Positions 23,938 to 31,435 of a stretch of DNA of 31,435 nt are shown here, in pieces; the stretch's first letter is position 1; each line of letters starts with the position of its first letter. The position numbers and the translations under genes were made by a program. The stretch lies in the NCBI GenBank assembly GCA_035707105.1, contig DASSUI010000047.1, positions 1-31,435 of the forward strand, read 5' to 3'. Source of the stretch: JACDAN01 sp035707105. Lineage in GTDB: Bacteria > Actinomycetota > Thermoleophilia > Gaiellales > Gaiellaceae. Under the pieces are notes generated by a model. It was given only the letters and a program-made list of their open reading frames with translations. It was not told where the DNA came from and did not search any database.

Positions 23938-24350
23938 TCGAATCGCTGCTCTGGGGACTTCCCGTCGTGCTCGGCGTGGCGGTCGTGACCGCATGGATCC
24001 TCCACCGGTCACCGGCGAAAGGTTTCCACCGCCTGGCCCTGCTCAACGGGCTGATCCTGCTCGGCGCGCTCGCCCTCTTCGCGGCCGCGCTGCTCGGGGC
24101 CGTCGAGGCGGAGGCGGCGACGGCCGCGAACGAAACCGACCCGACGGGCGCGCTTCTCGGCGCGGGGATCGCCGTCGCCGGCTCCAGCATCGGCGCGGGC
24201 ATCGCGGTCTCCTACACCGGATCGGCCGCGCTCGCGGCGATCAGCGAGAAGCCCGAGATGTTCGGGCGCGCGATGGTCGTGGTCGGCCTCGCCGAGGGGA
24301 TCGCGATCTACGGGCTCGTGATCGCCGTGATGCTGATCGGGCAGGCATGA
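23934..24350 (+). CDS. atpK: V/A-type ATPase subunit K (rotor proteolipid) with extra N-terminal hairpin
   Basis: The 138-residue membrane protein ends with a canonical proteolipid hairpin (about 72-138): ALLGAGIAVAGSSIGAGIAV, a polar loop with SEKPEMFGR, and GLAEGIAIYGLVIAVML with ion-binding E121. The two preceding helices (about 5-24 and 34-57) lack the glycine pattern and have no carboxylate at the matching place, so there is one binding site per four helices. No glutamine is seen at the helix-3 position used by Na+-type rings, which favours H+, but weakly. AAGGAGG lies upstream. The TGA overlaps subunit F (ATGA). Confidence 0.88.
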   Translation: MIESLLWGLPVVLGVAVVTAWILHRSPAKGFHRLALLNGLILLGALALFAAALLGAVEAEAATAANETDPTGALLGAGIAVAGSSIGAGIAVSYTGSAALAAISEKPEMFGRAMVVVGLAEGIAIYGLVIAVMLIGQA

Positions 24351-24568
24351 AGACTGCCCTCGCGATCGGGGACGGGCGGCGCCTCGCCGGCTACGCCCTG
24401 GCCGGAGCGCTCGTCGCCCCGGCCGCCACGCCGGAGGAAGCCCGGGCGGCGCTCGGCGCGTTCGACCACGACATCGGCCTGGTGATCCTGACGCCCGAGG
24501 CGGGGGCGGCCCTCGAGGCGCAACTCGCCGAGCGGGACGACCTCGTCGTGGTGGTGCTGCCGTCGTGA
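24347..24568 (+). CDS. atpF: V/A-type ATPase subunit F, short
   Basis: The 73-residue protein has the start of subunit F: a first strand MKTALAIGD, LAGYALAGA, a helix EEARAALGAF, then IGLVILTPEA, EAQLAERDDL and VVVVLPS. The order matches the Rossmann-like N-terminal domain that binds subunit D in the central stalk. Typical F is about 100 residues; the C-terminal helix seems absent here. The ATG overlaps the K stop. The TGA overlaps the GTG of E (GTGA). Small size lowers certainty, but position between K and E is typical. Confidence 0.75.
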   Translation: MKTALAIGDGRRLAGYALAGALVAPAATPEEARAALGAFDHDIGLVILTPEAGAALEAQLAERDDLVVVVLPS

Positions 24569-25071
24569 CCGTGGCCGCCGAACCGCTCCGCGATGCGATC
24601 CTCGGCGACGCGCGTGCCGGGGCCCAGCGCGTGCTCGCCCGCGCCGACGAGCAGGCTGCGGCGAAGCTGCGCGACGCGGAGGAGCGCGGCCGCACGCTCG
24701 TCGAGCAGGCCCGCGCCGACGGGGTGGCCGCCGCGGGGATCGCGGGCTCCCACGAGGAGGCGCGCGCCAGGCGTGTCGCGCAGGCCGCCGTCCTCGCAGC
24801 GCGGCGTGAGCTCTACGAGGAGCTCACGCGCCGGGCACGGTCGGCGGCGCAGGGTCTGCGGCAGGAGGCCGGTTACCCGACGCTGCTCGAACGTCTGACC
24901 GGTGCAGCGCGTGCACAGCTCGGCCCGGAGGCCGAGCTCGAGGTCGACCCTCCGGACGCCGGCGGTGTCCGGGCGTCGAACGGGGGACGGCACGTCGACT
25001 ACACGCTGGACGCGCTGGCAGGCCGCTGCCTCGAGCGGCTTGGAGCCGGGGTGGAAGGGCTCTGGCGGTGA
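24565..25071 (+). CDS. atpE: V/A-type ATPase subunit E (peripheral stalk)
   Basis: The 168-residue protein has a long N-terminal helix (about 5-90) rich in Ala, Arg and Glu (RDAILGDARAGAQRVLARAD; AKLRDAEERGRTLVEQARAD) and a small C-terminal domain with GAARAQLGPEAELEVDP and HVDYTLDALAGRCLERL, as in subunit E. It would pair with the first operon product as the stator stalk that holds the A3B3 head. It is a little short (usual 185-200). GTG start and TGA both overlap neighbours by four bases. Confidence 0.85.
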   Translation: MTVAAEPLRDAILGDARAGAQRVLARADEQAAAKLRDAEERGRTLVEQARADGVAAAGIAGSHEEARARRVAQAAVLAARRELYEELTRRARSAAQGLRQEAGYPTLLERLTGAARAQLGPEAELEVDPPDAGGVRASNGGRHVDYTLDALAGRCLERLGAGVEGLWR

Positions 25072-26786
25072 GCGAGGCGACCGTCGTCCGCGTGAACGGC
25101 CCCGTCGTCGACGTCGTCGGCTTCGAGGAGGTCGGCATGCTGGAGCTGGTCGAGGTGGGCGAGCAGCGGCTGCCCGGCGAGGTGATCGCCCTCGACGGCG
25201 ACCGCGCCACGGTCCAGGTGTACGAGTACACCGGCGGCCTCGGGCCCGGGGGGCCCGCGACGGCGAGCGGTGCACCGCTGAGCGCCGAGCTCGGGCCGGG
25301 GCTGCTGGGCGGCGTCTTCGACGGCATGCTGCGGCGCCTGGGTGGGGCCGGCGACCGGATCGAGGCGGGAGAGCGCCTGGAGACGCTCTCCCACGAGCGG
25401 CGCTGGGCCTTCGACCCGGAACCGGGGCTCGCGGAGGCGCCCGCGGGAACGCTGCTGGGCCGAGTCGCCGAGGCGACCGCGGTCGAGCACCGTGTCCTGG
25501 TTCCTCCCGGCGTGGCGGGCGCGGTCGAATGGCTCGCGTCTGCCGGCGAGTACACGGTCGAGGAGCCGATCGCACGCATCGGCGGGACCGACGTCACGCT
25601 CGCGCACCGCTGGCCCGTGCGCCGCCCCCGGCCGGTGGCCGCGCGGCTGCCGGCCTCCGTCCCGCTGACGACGGGACAGCGGGCGCTCGACCTCTTCTTC
25701 CCGATCGCGCACGGGAGCACGGCTGCGGTGCCCGGCGGCTTCGGCACCGGCAAGACCGTCCTCCTGCAGCAGATCGCCAAGTGGTGCGACGCGGACGTGA
25801 TCGTGTACGTCGGCTGCGGCGAGCGCGGAAACGAGATGGCGGACGTGCTGCGCGAGCTCCCCGAGCTGCAGGATCCGCGCACGGGCCGACCCCTGATGGA
25901 CCGGACGGTGTTGATCGCCAACACCTCGAACATGCCGGTGCTGGCGCGCGAGGCGAGCATCCACACCGGCGTCACCGTCGCGGAGTTCTTCCGGGACATG
26001 GGGCACGACGTCGTCCTCATCGCCGACTCGACCTCGCGCTGGGCAGAGGCGCTGCGGGAGGTCGCATCCCGGACCGACCAGCTTCCCGCCGAGGAGGGAT
26101 ATCCCGCCGGGCTCGCGTCGGCGCTCGCAGCCTTCTACGAGCGCGCGGGCTCGGTGCGCACGCTCGGCGGTGCCGAGGCGTCCGTCACGGTCCTCGGCGC
26201 AGTCTCGCCTCCCGGCGGTGACCTTACCGAGCCGGTCAGCGCGCACACGCGCCGCTTCACCCGGTGCACGTGGTCGCTCGACCGGGACCTCGCATACGCC
26301 CGTCACTACCCGGCGGTCAGCTGGCGGGAGTCGTTCTCGCGCGACGCGGAGGCGGTGGCGGGCTGGCACTTCGTCGAGCGCGAGCCGGAGTGGGGCGACC
26401 GGCGCGAGCGGGCGCTCACCCTGCTCGCCGAGGCCGACCGGCTGGAGTCGATCGCGCAGCTGATCGGCGCGGGCTCTCTCCCCGACGCCGAGCGGATCGT
26501 CCTGCTCGGCGGCCGCCTGCTGCGCGAGGCCGTCCTCCAGCAGAGCGCGCTGAGCCGGAACGACGCCTACTGCGAGCCGGCGAAGCAGTCGGCGCTGCTC
26601 GCGGTCGTTCTCGACGTCATCGACGCCTGCCGGCAGCTCGTGGACGGCGGCGTGTCCGCAGCGACGATCGAGGAGGTCGACTTCTCGGCGGTAACACGGG
26701 CGCGCGATTCCACGCCGCCGGACGGGGCGAACGAGGTGGCGGGCGTCTTCACGGAGATCGCTTCGAAGCTGCGAGGGCTGGCATGA
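25068..26786 (+). CDS. atpA: V/A-type ATPase catalytic subunit A
   Basis: The 572-residue protein is the catalytic subunit. An N-terminal beta-barrel (about 1-65) is followed by the non-homologous bulge region (about 100-185) that separates A from F-type beta. The P-loop GGFGTGKT is at residues 223-230. VVLIADSTSRWAEALRE is the Walker B region, and EEGYPAGLASALAAFYERAG and SPPGGDLTEPVSAHTRRF are typical. Length fits the family. It hydrolyses or makes ATP at the A/B interface in the cytosolic head. GTG start and TGA overlap E and B (GTGA/ATGA), so the stoichiometric pair is made from one message. Confidence 0.97.
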   Translation: MSEATVVRVNGPVVDVVGFEEVGMLELVEVGEQRLPGEVIALDGDRATVQVYEYTGGLGPGGPATASGAPLSAELGPGLLGGVFDGMLRRLGGAGDRIEAGERLETLSHERRWAFDPEPGLAEAPAGTLLGRVAEATAVEHRVLVPPGVAGAVEWLASAGEYTVEEPIARIGGTDVTLAHRWPVRRPRPVAARLPASVPLTTGQRALDLFFPIAHGSTAAVPGGFGTGKTVLLQQIAKWCDADVIVYVGCGERGNEMADVLRELPELQDPRTGRPLMDRTVLIANTSNMPVLAREASIHTGVTVAEFFRDMGHDVVLIADSTSRWAEALREVASRTDQLPAEEGYPAGLASALAAFYERAGSVRTLGGAEASVTVLGAVSPPGGDLTEPVSAHTRRFTRCTWSLDRDLAYARHYPAVSWRESFSRDAEAVAGWHFVEREPEWGDRRERALTLLAEADRLESIAQLIGAGSLPDAERIVLLGGRLLREAVLQQSALSRNDAYCEPAKQSALLAVVLDVIDACRQLVDGGVSAATIEEVDFSAVTRARDSTPPDGANEVAGVFTEIASKLRGLA

Positions 26787-28189
26787 CGCTGACCGCACCG
26801 GTCGAATACACGTCGGTCTCCTCGATCCGCGGGCCGCTGCTCGTCGTGGAGGGCGTCGAGGGCATCGGCTGGGACGAGGTCGCCGAGGTCCGGCTCGACA
26901 CCGGCGAGCGCCGTCACGGCGTCGTGCTCGACGTCACGCGCGATCTCGCGGTGGTCGAGGTCTACGAGGGAACCTCCTCGCTCCGCCTCGACGGTCTCCG
27001 GGTCGCCTTCAGCGGCACGCCGATGCGTGTTCCCGTCGGCGAGGGGTGGCTCGGCCGCGTCTGCAACGGGCGCGGTGAGCCGCTCGACGGCGGCCCGCCC
27101 GTCTTCGGGGCCCTCCACCACGACGTCGCCGGCAGCCCGATCAACCCCGCGGCGCGGGACACGCCCAGCGAGCCGATCCTCACCGGCATCTCGGCGATCG
27201 ACGGGCTCGCCACGCTCGTTCGTGGCCAGAAGCTGCCGATCTTCTCGATCGGCGGGCTTCCCCACCTCGAGCTCGCCGCCCAGATCGCCTCCCAGGCGCG
27301 GGCCGGCGACGAGCCGTTCGCTGTCGTCTTCGCCGCCGTCGGGATAACGCGGGCCGACGCGATGGTCGTGCGGGATGCGCTCGAGGAGCGGTCGGGCGCA
27401 GGTGACCTCACGCTCTTCCTCAACACCGCCGACGACCCGCTCGTTGAGCGGATCGTGACGCCGCGGATCGCGCTGACCGTCGCCGAGCATCTCGCGTTCG
27501 ACCTCGGCCGGCACGTGCTCGTCGTGATCGCGGACGTGACGAGCTACGCGGAGGCGGTGCGGGAGGTGTCGGCGGCGCGCGGCGAGGTGCCGAGCCGGCG
27601 CGGCTATCCGGGATACCTCTACAGCGACCTGGCCTCGCTGTACGAGCGTGCCGGGCGCATGAAGGGCCGGCCGGGCTCGCTGACCCAGATGCCCGTGCTG
27701 ACGATGCCCGCCGGCGACATCACGCATCCCGTTCCGGACCTCACCGGCTACATCACCGAGGGCCAGCTCCTCCTCTCGCAGGACCTCCACGTGAGCGGCG
27801 TCTACCCGCCCTTCGACGCGCTCGGCTCCCTGTCGCGACTCCAGCGGCTGGGCGCAGGGCCGGGACGGACACGTGACGACCACCTCGAGATCGCCGCACA
27901 GGTCTACGCCGCCGCCGCCGAGGCGCGTCAGATCGCGGACCTGGCCGACGTCGTGGGCGCGGCAGGGCTCACCGCGCGTGACCGCCGCTTCCTCACGTTC
28001 GCCGACCTCTACCTGTCGGGCTTCCTCGCCCAGGGGCGCGCCGAGCGCCGCACGCTCGAGGAGACGCTGGGACGCGCGTGGCAGGTGGCCTCGACGCTCC
28101 CCAGGCGGGAGCTGTCGATGGTCACTGAGGCGCTCGTCGACGAGCACTACGTGGAGGGAGACCATGAGGCTGCGGGTCCCGGCGGGTAG
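26783..28189 (+). CDS. atpB: V/A-type ATPase non-catalytic subunit B
   Basis: The 468-residue protein is the B subunit. The P-loop is replaced by SIGGLPHLELAAQI, as expected for the regulatory nucleotide site. YSDLASLYERAGRMKGR, TQMPVLTMPAGDITHPVPDL and TGYITEGQLLL are signatures. The arginines of the YERAGR region lie at the catalytic interface. The length is normal for B. The ATG overlaps the A stop, and the last 26 bases overlap the start of subunit D, where GGAGGGAG gives its ribosome binding site. Confidence 0.97.
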   Translation: MTLTAPVEYTSVSSIRGPLLVVEGVEGIGWDEVAEVRLDTGERRHGVVLDVTRDLAVVEVYEGTSSLRLDGLRVAFSGTPMRVPVGEGWLGRVCNGRGEPLDGGPPVFGALHHDVAGSPINPAARDTPSEPILTGISAIDGLATLVRGQKLPIFSIGGLPHLELAAQIASQARAGDEPFAVVFAAVGITRADAMVVRDALEERSGAGDLTLFLNTADDPLVERIVTPRIALTVAEHLAFDLGRHVLVVIADVTSYAEAVREVSAARGEVPSRRGYPGYLYSDLASLYERAGRMKGRPGSLTQMPVLTMPAGDITHPVPDLTGYITEGQLLLSQDLHVSGVYPPFDALGSLSRLQRLGAGPGRTRDDHLEIAAQVYAAAAEARQIADLADVVGAAGLTARDRRFLTFADLYLSGFLAQGRAERRTLEETLGRAWQVASTLPRRELSMVTEALVDEHYVEGDHEAAGPGG

Positions 28190-28811
28190 GGCCGGCAGGC
28201 TCTGGCTCCGCCGCCGGCTCGCGGTCGCGCGGCGCGGGCACGACGTCCTCGAGCAGAAGCGCCAGGCGCTTCGCCGGCAGCTCGAGCGGCTCGACGACCT
28301 GCTCGGCGACGCCCGGCGCGAGTGGCAGCTTCGAGCCGTGGACGCGGAACGCTGGTGGCAGCGGGCGGCCGTCCTCGCCGGCGAGCGGCCGCTCGAGCTC
28401 GCGCAGGGAGCCGTCCGCGGGCGCGCGGAGGTGAAGGTGGTCTGGCGGAACGCGCTCGGGGTCGTCTACCCCTCGGAGGCCGCCGTGGCCCTCCCGGCCG
28501 GCGAGGCGTTCCCGTCCGGAGGCAGCGCCGCTCTCGCCTTCGCCACGGAGGCGCACCGCCGGGCGCTCGAGGCCGCCGCCGAGCTCGGCGCAGCCGAGCT
28601 TGCGCACGAGCGGACGGCGCGCGAGCTGGAGGCGACGACCCAGCGGCTGCGCGCGCTCGAGCGACGGTGGATCCCGGAGCACGAACGGGTGCTGCGGGAG
28701 GTCGAGCTCGCGCTCGACGAGTGGGACCGCGAGGAGGCCTCGCGCGTCCGCTGGGTGATCCGCCGTCTCGAACGAGCCCGGGTGGATGCCGGGCGCGGGC
28801 GAGACGGTTAG
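28164..28811 (+). CDS. atpD: V/A-type ATPase subunit D (central shaft)
   Basis: The 215-residue protein has the D-subunit plan of two long coiled helices: the N-terminal part begins RLRVPAGRAGRLWLRRRL and LEQKRQALRRQLERL, and the C-terminal helix is RRLEATTQ-like with LRALERRWIPEHERVLREVE and ending in a basic EEASRVRWVIRRLERAR. It forms the rotor shaft through A3B3 with subunit F. The ATG is nested in subunit B. Its TAG shares three bases with the TAA of the antiporter on the other strand (TTAG), so transcripts converge there with no spacer. Confidence 0.9.
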   Translation: MRLRVPAGRAGRLWLRRRLAVARRGHDVLEQKRQALRRQLERLDDLLGDARREWQLRAVDAERWWQRAAVLAGERPLELAQGAVRGRAEVKVVWRNALGVVYPSEAAVALPAGEAFPSGGSAALAFATEAHRRALEAAAELGAAELAHERTARELEATTQRLRALERRWIPEHERVLREVELALDEWDREEASRVRWVIRRLERARVDAGRGRDG

Positions 28812-30406
28812 ATCTCGAGCCGTTCCTCCTCCAGGTCGAGGTCACGCTCGACGCGCCGCCTCACGTCGTCGTCGATGTAGCCCTCCCGCCGGAGCTGGAG
28901 AACGGCCTGGCGCTCGGCGTCGAGGAGCTCCCGTCGCAGGCGCTGGTAGTTCACCGACCGGTCCTCGATCGCGCCGTCGCTGTCGGGTTCGAAGCGCGAC
29001 CGGAAGCGGTCTCGACGGAAGCCGTACAGGCCGCGCAGCCGCTCCGCCGTGTCCGGGTGGACCCAGTCCTCGTCTATCAGCTCCTCGAGGCGGCTGAGCG
29101 CCGCCTCGGCGGCCCGGATCCGCGCCTTCGCCTCCTCCTTCTCCACCCGTCCGTCGAGGGGAAGGTCGAGCCACCGGAGCAGGGGTGGAAGCGAGAGGCC
29201 CTGGAGCACGAGCGTGGCCAGGATGACGGAGAACGTCAGGAAGACGATCAGCTCCCGGTCCGGGAACGCCCCGCCGGCGTCGGTGGTCAGCGGCAGCGCG
29301 AGGGCGGCGGCGAGCGAGACCGCACCGCGCATTCCCGACCACGAGAGCACGAGCGCCTCCTTCCACGGCGCCATCCGGACGCCGCCGTCCCGGAAGCGCG
29401 GAATGCGGGGCAGGTACGCGCCGGTGAACACCCAGGCGAATCGGACGAGGGCGACGACTGCGATGACGAGCGCCGCGTCGCCGAGCAGGGACGCGGTCGA
29501 GCGTTCGGCGAGAGCGTCCAGGATCGACCGCAGCTGGAGCCCGACGAGTGCGAACAGGAGCGCGTTCAGGACGAGGAAGACGATCTCCCAGACCGCCTGG
29601 CCCTGGAGGCGCGTCTGGGAGTTCGTCAGCTCGGGGGTATGCCAGCCCATGTAGATGCCGACGACCACCGCAGCCAGGACTCCCGAGACCCCGAGTGCCT
29701 GCGCCGGCAGGTAGGCGAAGTAGCCGGTGAGCAGGGAGATCGTGATCTCCACCGGAGGGTTGTTCACCCGCCGACGAACCTGCCGGACCACGACGCCCGC
29801 CGCAAGTCCGACGGCGATGCCGCCCGCGACGTTGAGCACGAAGCGCCCGGACGCATCGGCAAGCGAGAAGCTTCCCGTGACGACGGCCGCCACGGCGACG
29901 CGGTAGACGACGAGGGCCGTGCCGTCGTTGACGAGGCTCTCCCCCTCGACGACGGCGATGAGCCGGCGCGGCAGCCCGAGCCGCTGCGCGATCGCCGTCG
30001 CGGCCGTAGGGTCGGTGGGGGAGACGATCGCCCCGAGGACGAACGCGGTCGGCCAGTCCATCCCGGCGATCAGCTCGTGCGAGGCGACCGCGACCGCCAC
30101 GGTGGTCGCGAGGACGAGGCCGACCGCCAGCAGGGAGATCGGCACGACGTTCGCGCGGAACTCGCGCAGCGGCGTGAAGAACGCCGCCCCGTAGAGGAGC
30201 GGTGGCAGGAACGCCACGAGTACGAGGTCCGGCGGCAGCTCGATGGTCGGCATGCCGGGCACGAATCCGAGGACCAGGCCGCCGAGGACGAGCAGGGTCG
30301 GGTACGGCACACGGACGAGCTGCGAGACCGCCAGGAGGGCCGCGCCGGTCGCCAGCAGCGCGAGCAGGACGAGGCTGTCTTGGGCGCCGAACTCCATCGG
30401 AGCCAT
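28808..30406 (-). CDS. CPA1-family Na+/H+ antiporter
   Basis: The 532-residue protein has about 12 membrane helices (residues 10-405) and a cytosolic tail of about 125 residues. Motifs are VSPTDPTAA, the ion-binding GESLVNDGTALVVY, and SWSGMRGAVSLAAALALP, all typical of NhaP/NHE-like CPA1 exchangers. The tail is charged and helical (RIRAAEAALSRLEELIDEDW onward), with a probable regulatory role. ATG 30406 gives MAPMEF; ATG 30397 is also possible, and neither has a good ribosome binding site. It would exchange Na+ or K+ for H+ across the membrane and could work with the ATPase encoded tail-to-tail with it, using or restoring ion gradients. Confidence 0.92.
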   Translation of the reverse strand: MAPMEFGAQDSLVLLALLATGAALLAVSQLVRVPYPTLLVLGGLVLGFVPGMPTIELPPDLVLVAFLPPLLYGAAFFTPLREFRANVVPISLLAVGLVLATTVAVAVASHELIAGMDWPTAFVLGAIVSPTDPTAATAIAQRLGLPRRLIAVVEGESLVNDGTALVVYRVAVAAVVTGSFSLADASGRFVLNVAGGIAVGLAAGVVVRQVRRRVNNPPVEITISLLTGYFAYLPAQALGVSGVLAAVVVGIYMGWHTPELTNSQTRLQGQAVWEIVFLVLNALLFALVGLQLRSILDALAERSTASLLGDAALVIAVVALVRFAWVFTGAYLPRIPRFRDGGVRMAPWKEALVLSWSGMRGAVSLAAALALPLTTDAGGAFPDRELIVFLTFSVILATLVLQGLSLPPLLRWLDLPLDGRVEKEEAKARIRAAEAALSRLEELIDEDWVHPDTAERLRGLYGFRRDRFRSRFEPDSDGAIEDRSVNYQRLRRELLDAERQAVLQLRREGYIDDDVRRRVERDLDLEEERLEI

Positions 30407-30460
30407 ATACAGCAGACGAGGGGAGCGCCGGAAAGGGCGCCCGCAGGTGAGGCCGAGAAG

Positions 30461-31435
30461 CTAGTGCGAGACCGGCGCGATGTCGCCCGGATCGGGGTCG
30501 GCCGGAAGCTTCCACCGCGACGGGCCGAGCGGGCCCGTGCGGTCGCCGACGGGGCCGGCCGCTCCCCACGCGCCGCCGAAGCCGTACCACGGCTCGGCCT
30601 TCACCGGCCGCAGCGTCGTCCAGGTGTCCCAGCTGAATCCCTGCGCGCTCACGTCGAGCGCGCACCCGAGCGGGTTGCAGACCCGGACGGGGCCGGCCCG
30701 CGCGTACGAGGCGTGACTGTCGCGGGCGCTGTAGACGAGGGGGTGCCCCGACGGGCCCGGCTCCACCTGGCCCCAGCGGACGCGGGAGGGCGTCCCGTGT
30801 CCGTAGAGATAGAGCGCGACCGGCTCGGACGCGTCGGGCGAGAGCGCGACGTCGACGTTCTCCCAGTCCCCCTCGTGACTCAGCTGATCCCGGATCAGGT
30901 CGCCGCCTCGGAGACCGGGAACCACGTGCGGGCGGCTGTAGCCGTAGAAGAACCAGTACGTGACGAGCAGCTCGTCGGGCGTCCGCCGGAACTCGAAGAA
31001 CACCGGTGACTCGGGGTTCCGGCCTGCCTGCCCGCGCCGCTCACGATCCTCGACGTCGAGGAAAAACCCGCGCCGGAGATTCAGGTTCTGCGGCCGGGCG
31101 CGCTTCAGGGTGAACGGTCGCGTGAGCTCCCGCGAGAGGTAGCCGTCGTGCTCGTAGCAGCCGCCCGGAGCCTGGCCGCACCTGACGCCGAGCCGGATCG
31201 CCTTGACGTGGCCCAGCTGCTCGACCCTCGCCGCGCCGCGCCGCAGGCGCCAGCCGAGGAACGACGCGCCGACGAAGACGCTCGGGTCGAGCGGCCCGAA
31301 CCGCTCCGCCGGGTGGAGCCAGACGCGCGGCGCGTACCGCACGGCGAGCGCGAGCTGCTCCTCCGGGGTGGGCACGCCATTGTCGACGCCGTCGGCCTCC
31401 GAGGGCCGGTCGCTGCGCGCGGGATCCGCCGGCTC
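30461..31435 (-). CDS. Vps62-like (DUF946-type) protein, 5' end probably outside window
   Basis: The frame ends at 30461 and stays open to the window edge (about 324 residues seen). Recognisable pieces are LAVRYAPRVWLHPAERFGPL near the start, YWFFYGYSRPHV, the hallmark SHEGDWENVDVAL and PLVYSARDSHASYARAG, as in Vps62-related proteins. They occur in bacteria as probable secreted or surface proteins with unknown activity; cysteines in GVRCGQAPGGCYEHDG and VCNPLGCALD could form disulfides and so fit export. A GTG at 31375 is a possible start, but no signal peptide would then be present, so an upstream start is more likely. It follows the antiporter in divergent order of reading (same strand, 54 bases away). 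Confidence 0.75.
   Translation of the reverse strand, partial: EPADPARSDRPSEADGVDNGVPTPEEQLALAVRYAPRVWLHPAERFGPLDPSVFVGASFLGWRLRRGAARVEQLGHVKAIRLGVRCGQAPGGCYEHDGYLSRELTRPFTLKRARPQNLNLRRGFFLDVEDRERRGQAGRNPESPVFFEFRRTPDELLVTYWFFYGYSRPHVVPGLRGGDLIRDQLSHEGDWENVDVALSPDASEPVALYLYGHGTPSRVRWGQVEPGPSGHPLVYSARDSHASYARAGPVRVCNPLGCALDVSAQGFSWDTWTTLRPVKAEPWYGFGGAWGAAGPVGDRTGPLGPSRWKLPADPDPGDIAPVSH

Noticed and set aside
28322..31009. Plus-strand frame of 895 codons running through the antiporter and Vps62-like genes
   Set aside because: Arg/Asp-rich with no motif; the real genes lie on the minus strand or, at its 5' end, in the atpD frame.
1..31435. CRISPR arrays, tRNA genes, insertion sequences, attachment sites, prophage or defence genes
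   Set aside because: No regular repeats, cloverleaf sequences, transposase or integrase motifs, or flanking direct repeats were seen on either strand.

Overview
The window is about 31 kb of very GC-rich, densely packed bacterial DNA. Genes are usually separated by a few bases or overlap through ATGA/GTGA stop-start junctions, GTG starts are common, and no rRNA, tRNA, transposase, integrase or CRISPR array was seen. High GC, a DUF1918 gene, a probable F420-type luciferase-fold oxidoreductase and a V/A-type ATPase in an actinobacterial background point to a high-GC actinobacterium, possibly of the Thermoleophilia (Gaiellales/Solirubrobacterales). This placement is inference.

Positions 1-7699 (+) look like part of a purine or N-heterocycle catabolic operon. 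It holds an SsnA-type amidohydrolase cut by the window edge, a luciferase-like (LLM) oxidoreductase, an FAD subunit and a fused [2Fe-2S]/molybdopterin subunit of a xanthine-dehydrogenase-type hydroxylase, a YgeW-type carbamoyltransferase and a zinc-free NADP-dependent oxidoreductase. SsnA, Xdh and YgeW recall the E. coli ygeW...ssnA-xdhD region. Positions 7709-10407 (+) carry UspA, a CapA-like metallophosphatase, DUF1918, a CBS-pair protein and a YbaK-type deacylase. They converge on a phosphoribosyltransferase (-).

Positions 11216-13540 (+) are a membrane-lipid cassette: PAP2-type phosphatase, glycerophosphodiesterase-like protein and flippase-like membrane protein. Positions 13533-15632 (-) are a sulfur operon, sulfide:quinone oxidoreductase then a DsrC/TusE-like carrier then a DsrE-family protein. 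A tandem YCII protein and an MMPL/RND transporter follow (15764-18665, -). The interval after that holds a histidine-kinase ATPase-domain remnant that abuts an NAD-dependent formate dehydrogenase (-).

Positions 20219-28811 (+) hold the most distinctive unit. A TetR-family regulator with a palindromic operator-like site near its start is joined by a GTGA overlap to nine genes encoding a full V/A-type ATPase, in the order H(G)-C-I-K-F-E-A-B-D. Several subunits look compact. The last gene overlaps tail to tail with a CPA1 Na+/H+ antiporter (-). The window ends inside a Vps62-like gene (-).

The best candidates for something undescribed are the TetR-linked compact V/A-ATPase next to a cation/proton antiporter, and the purine-type cluster in which a probable F420-dependent enzyme sits among ssnA, xdh and ygeW.
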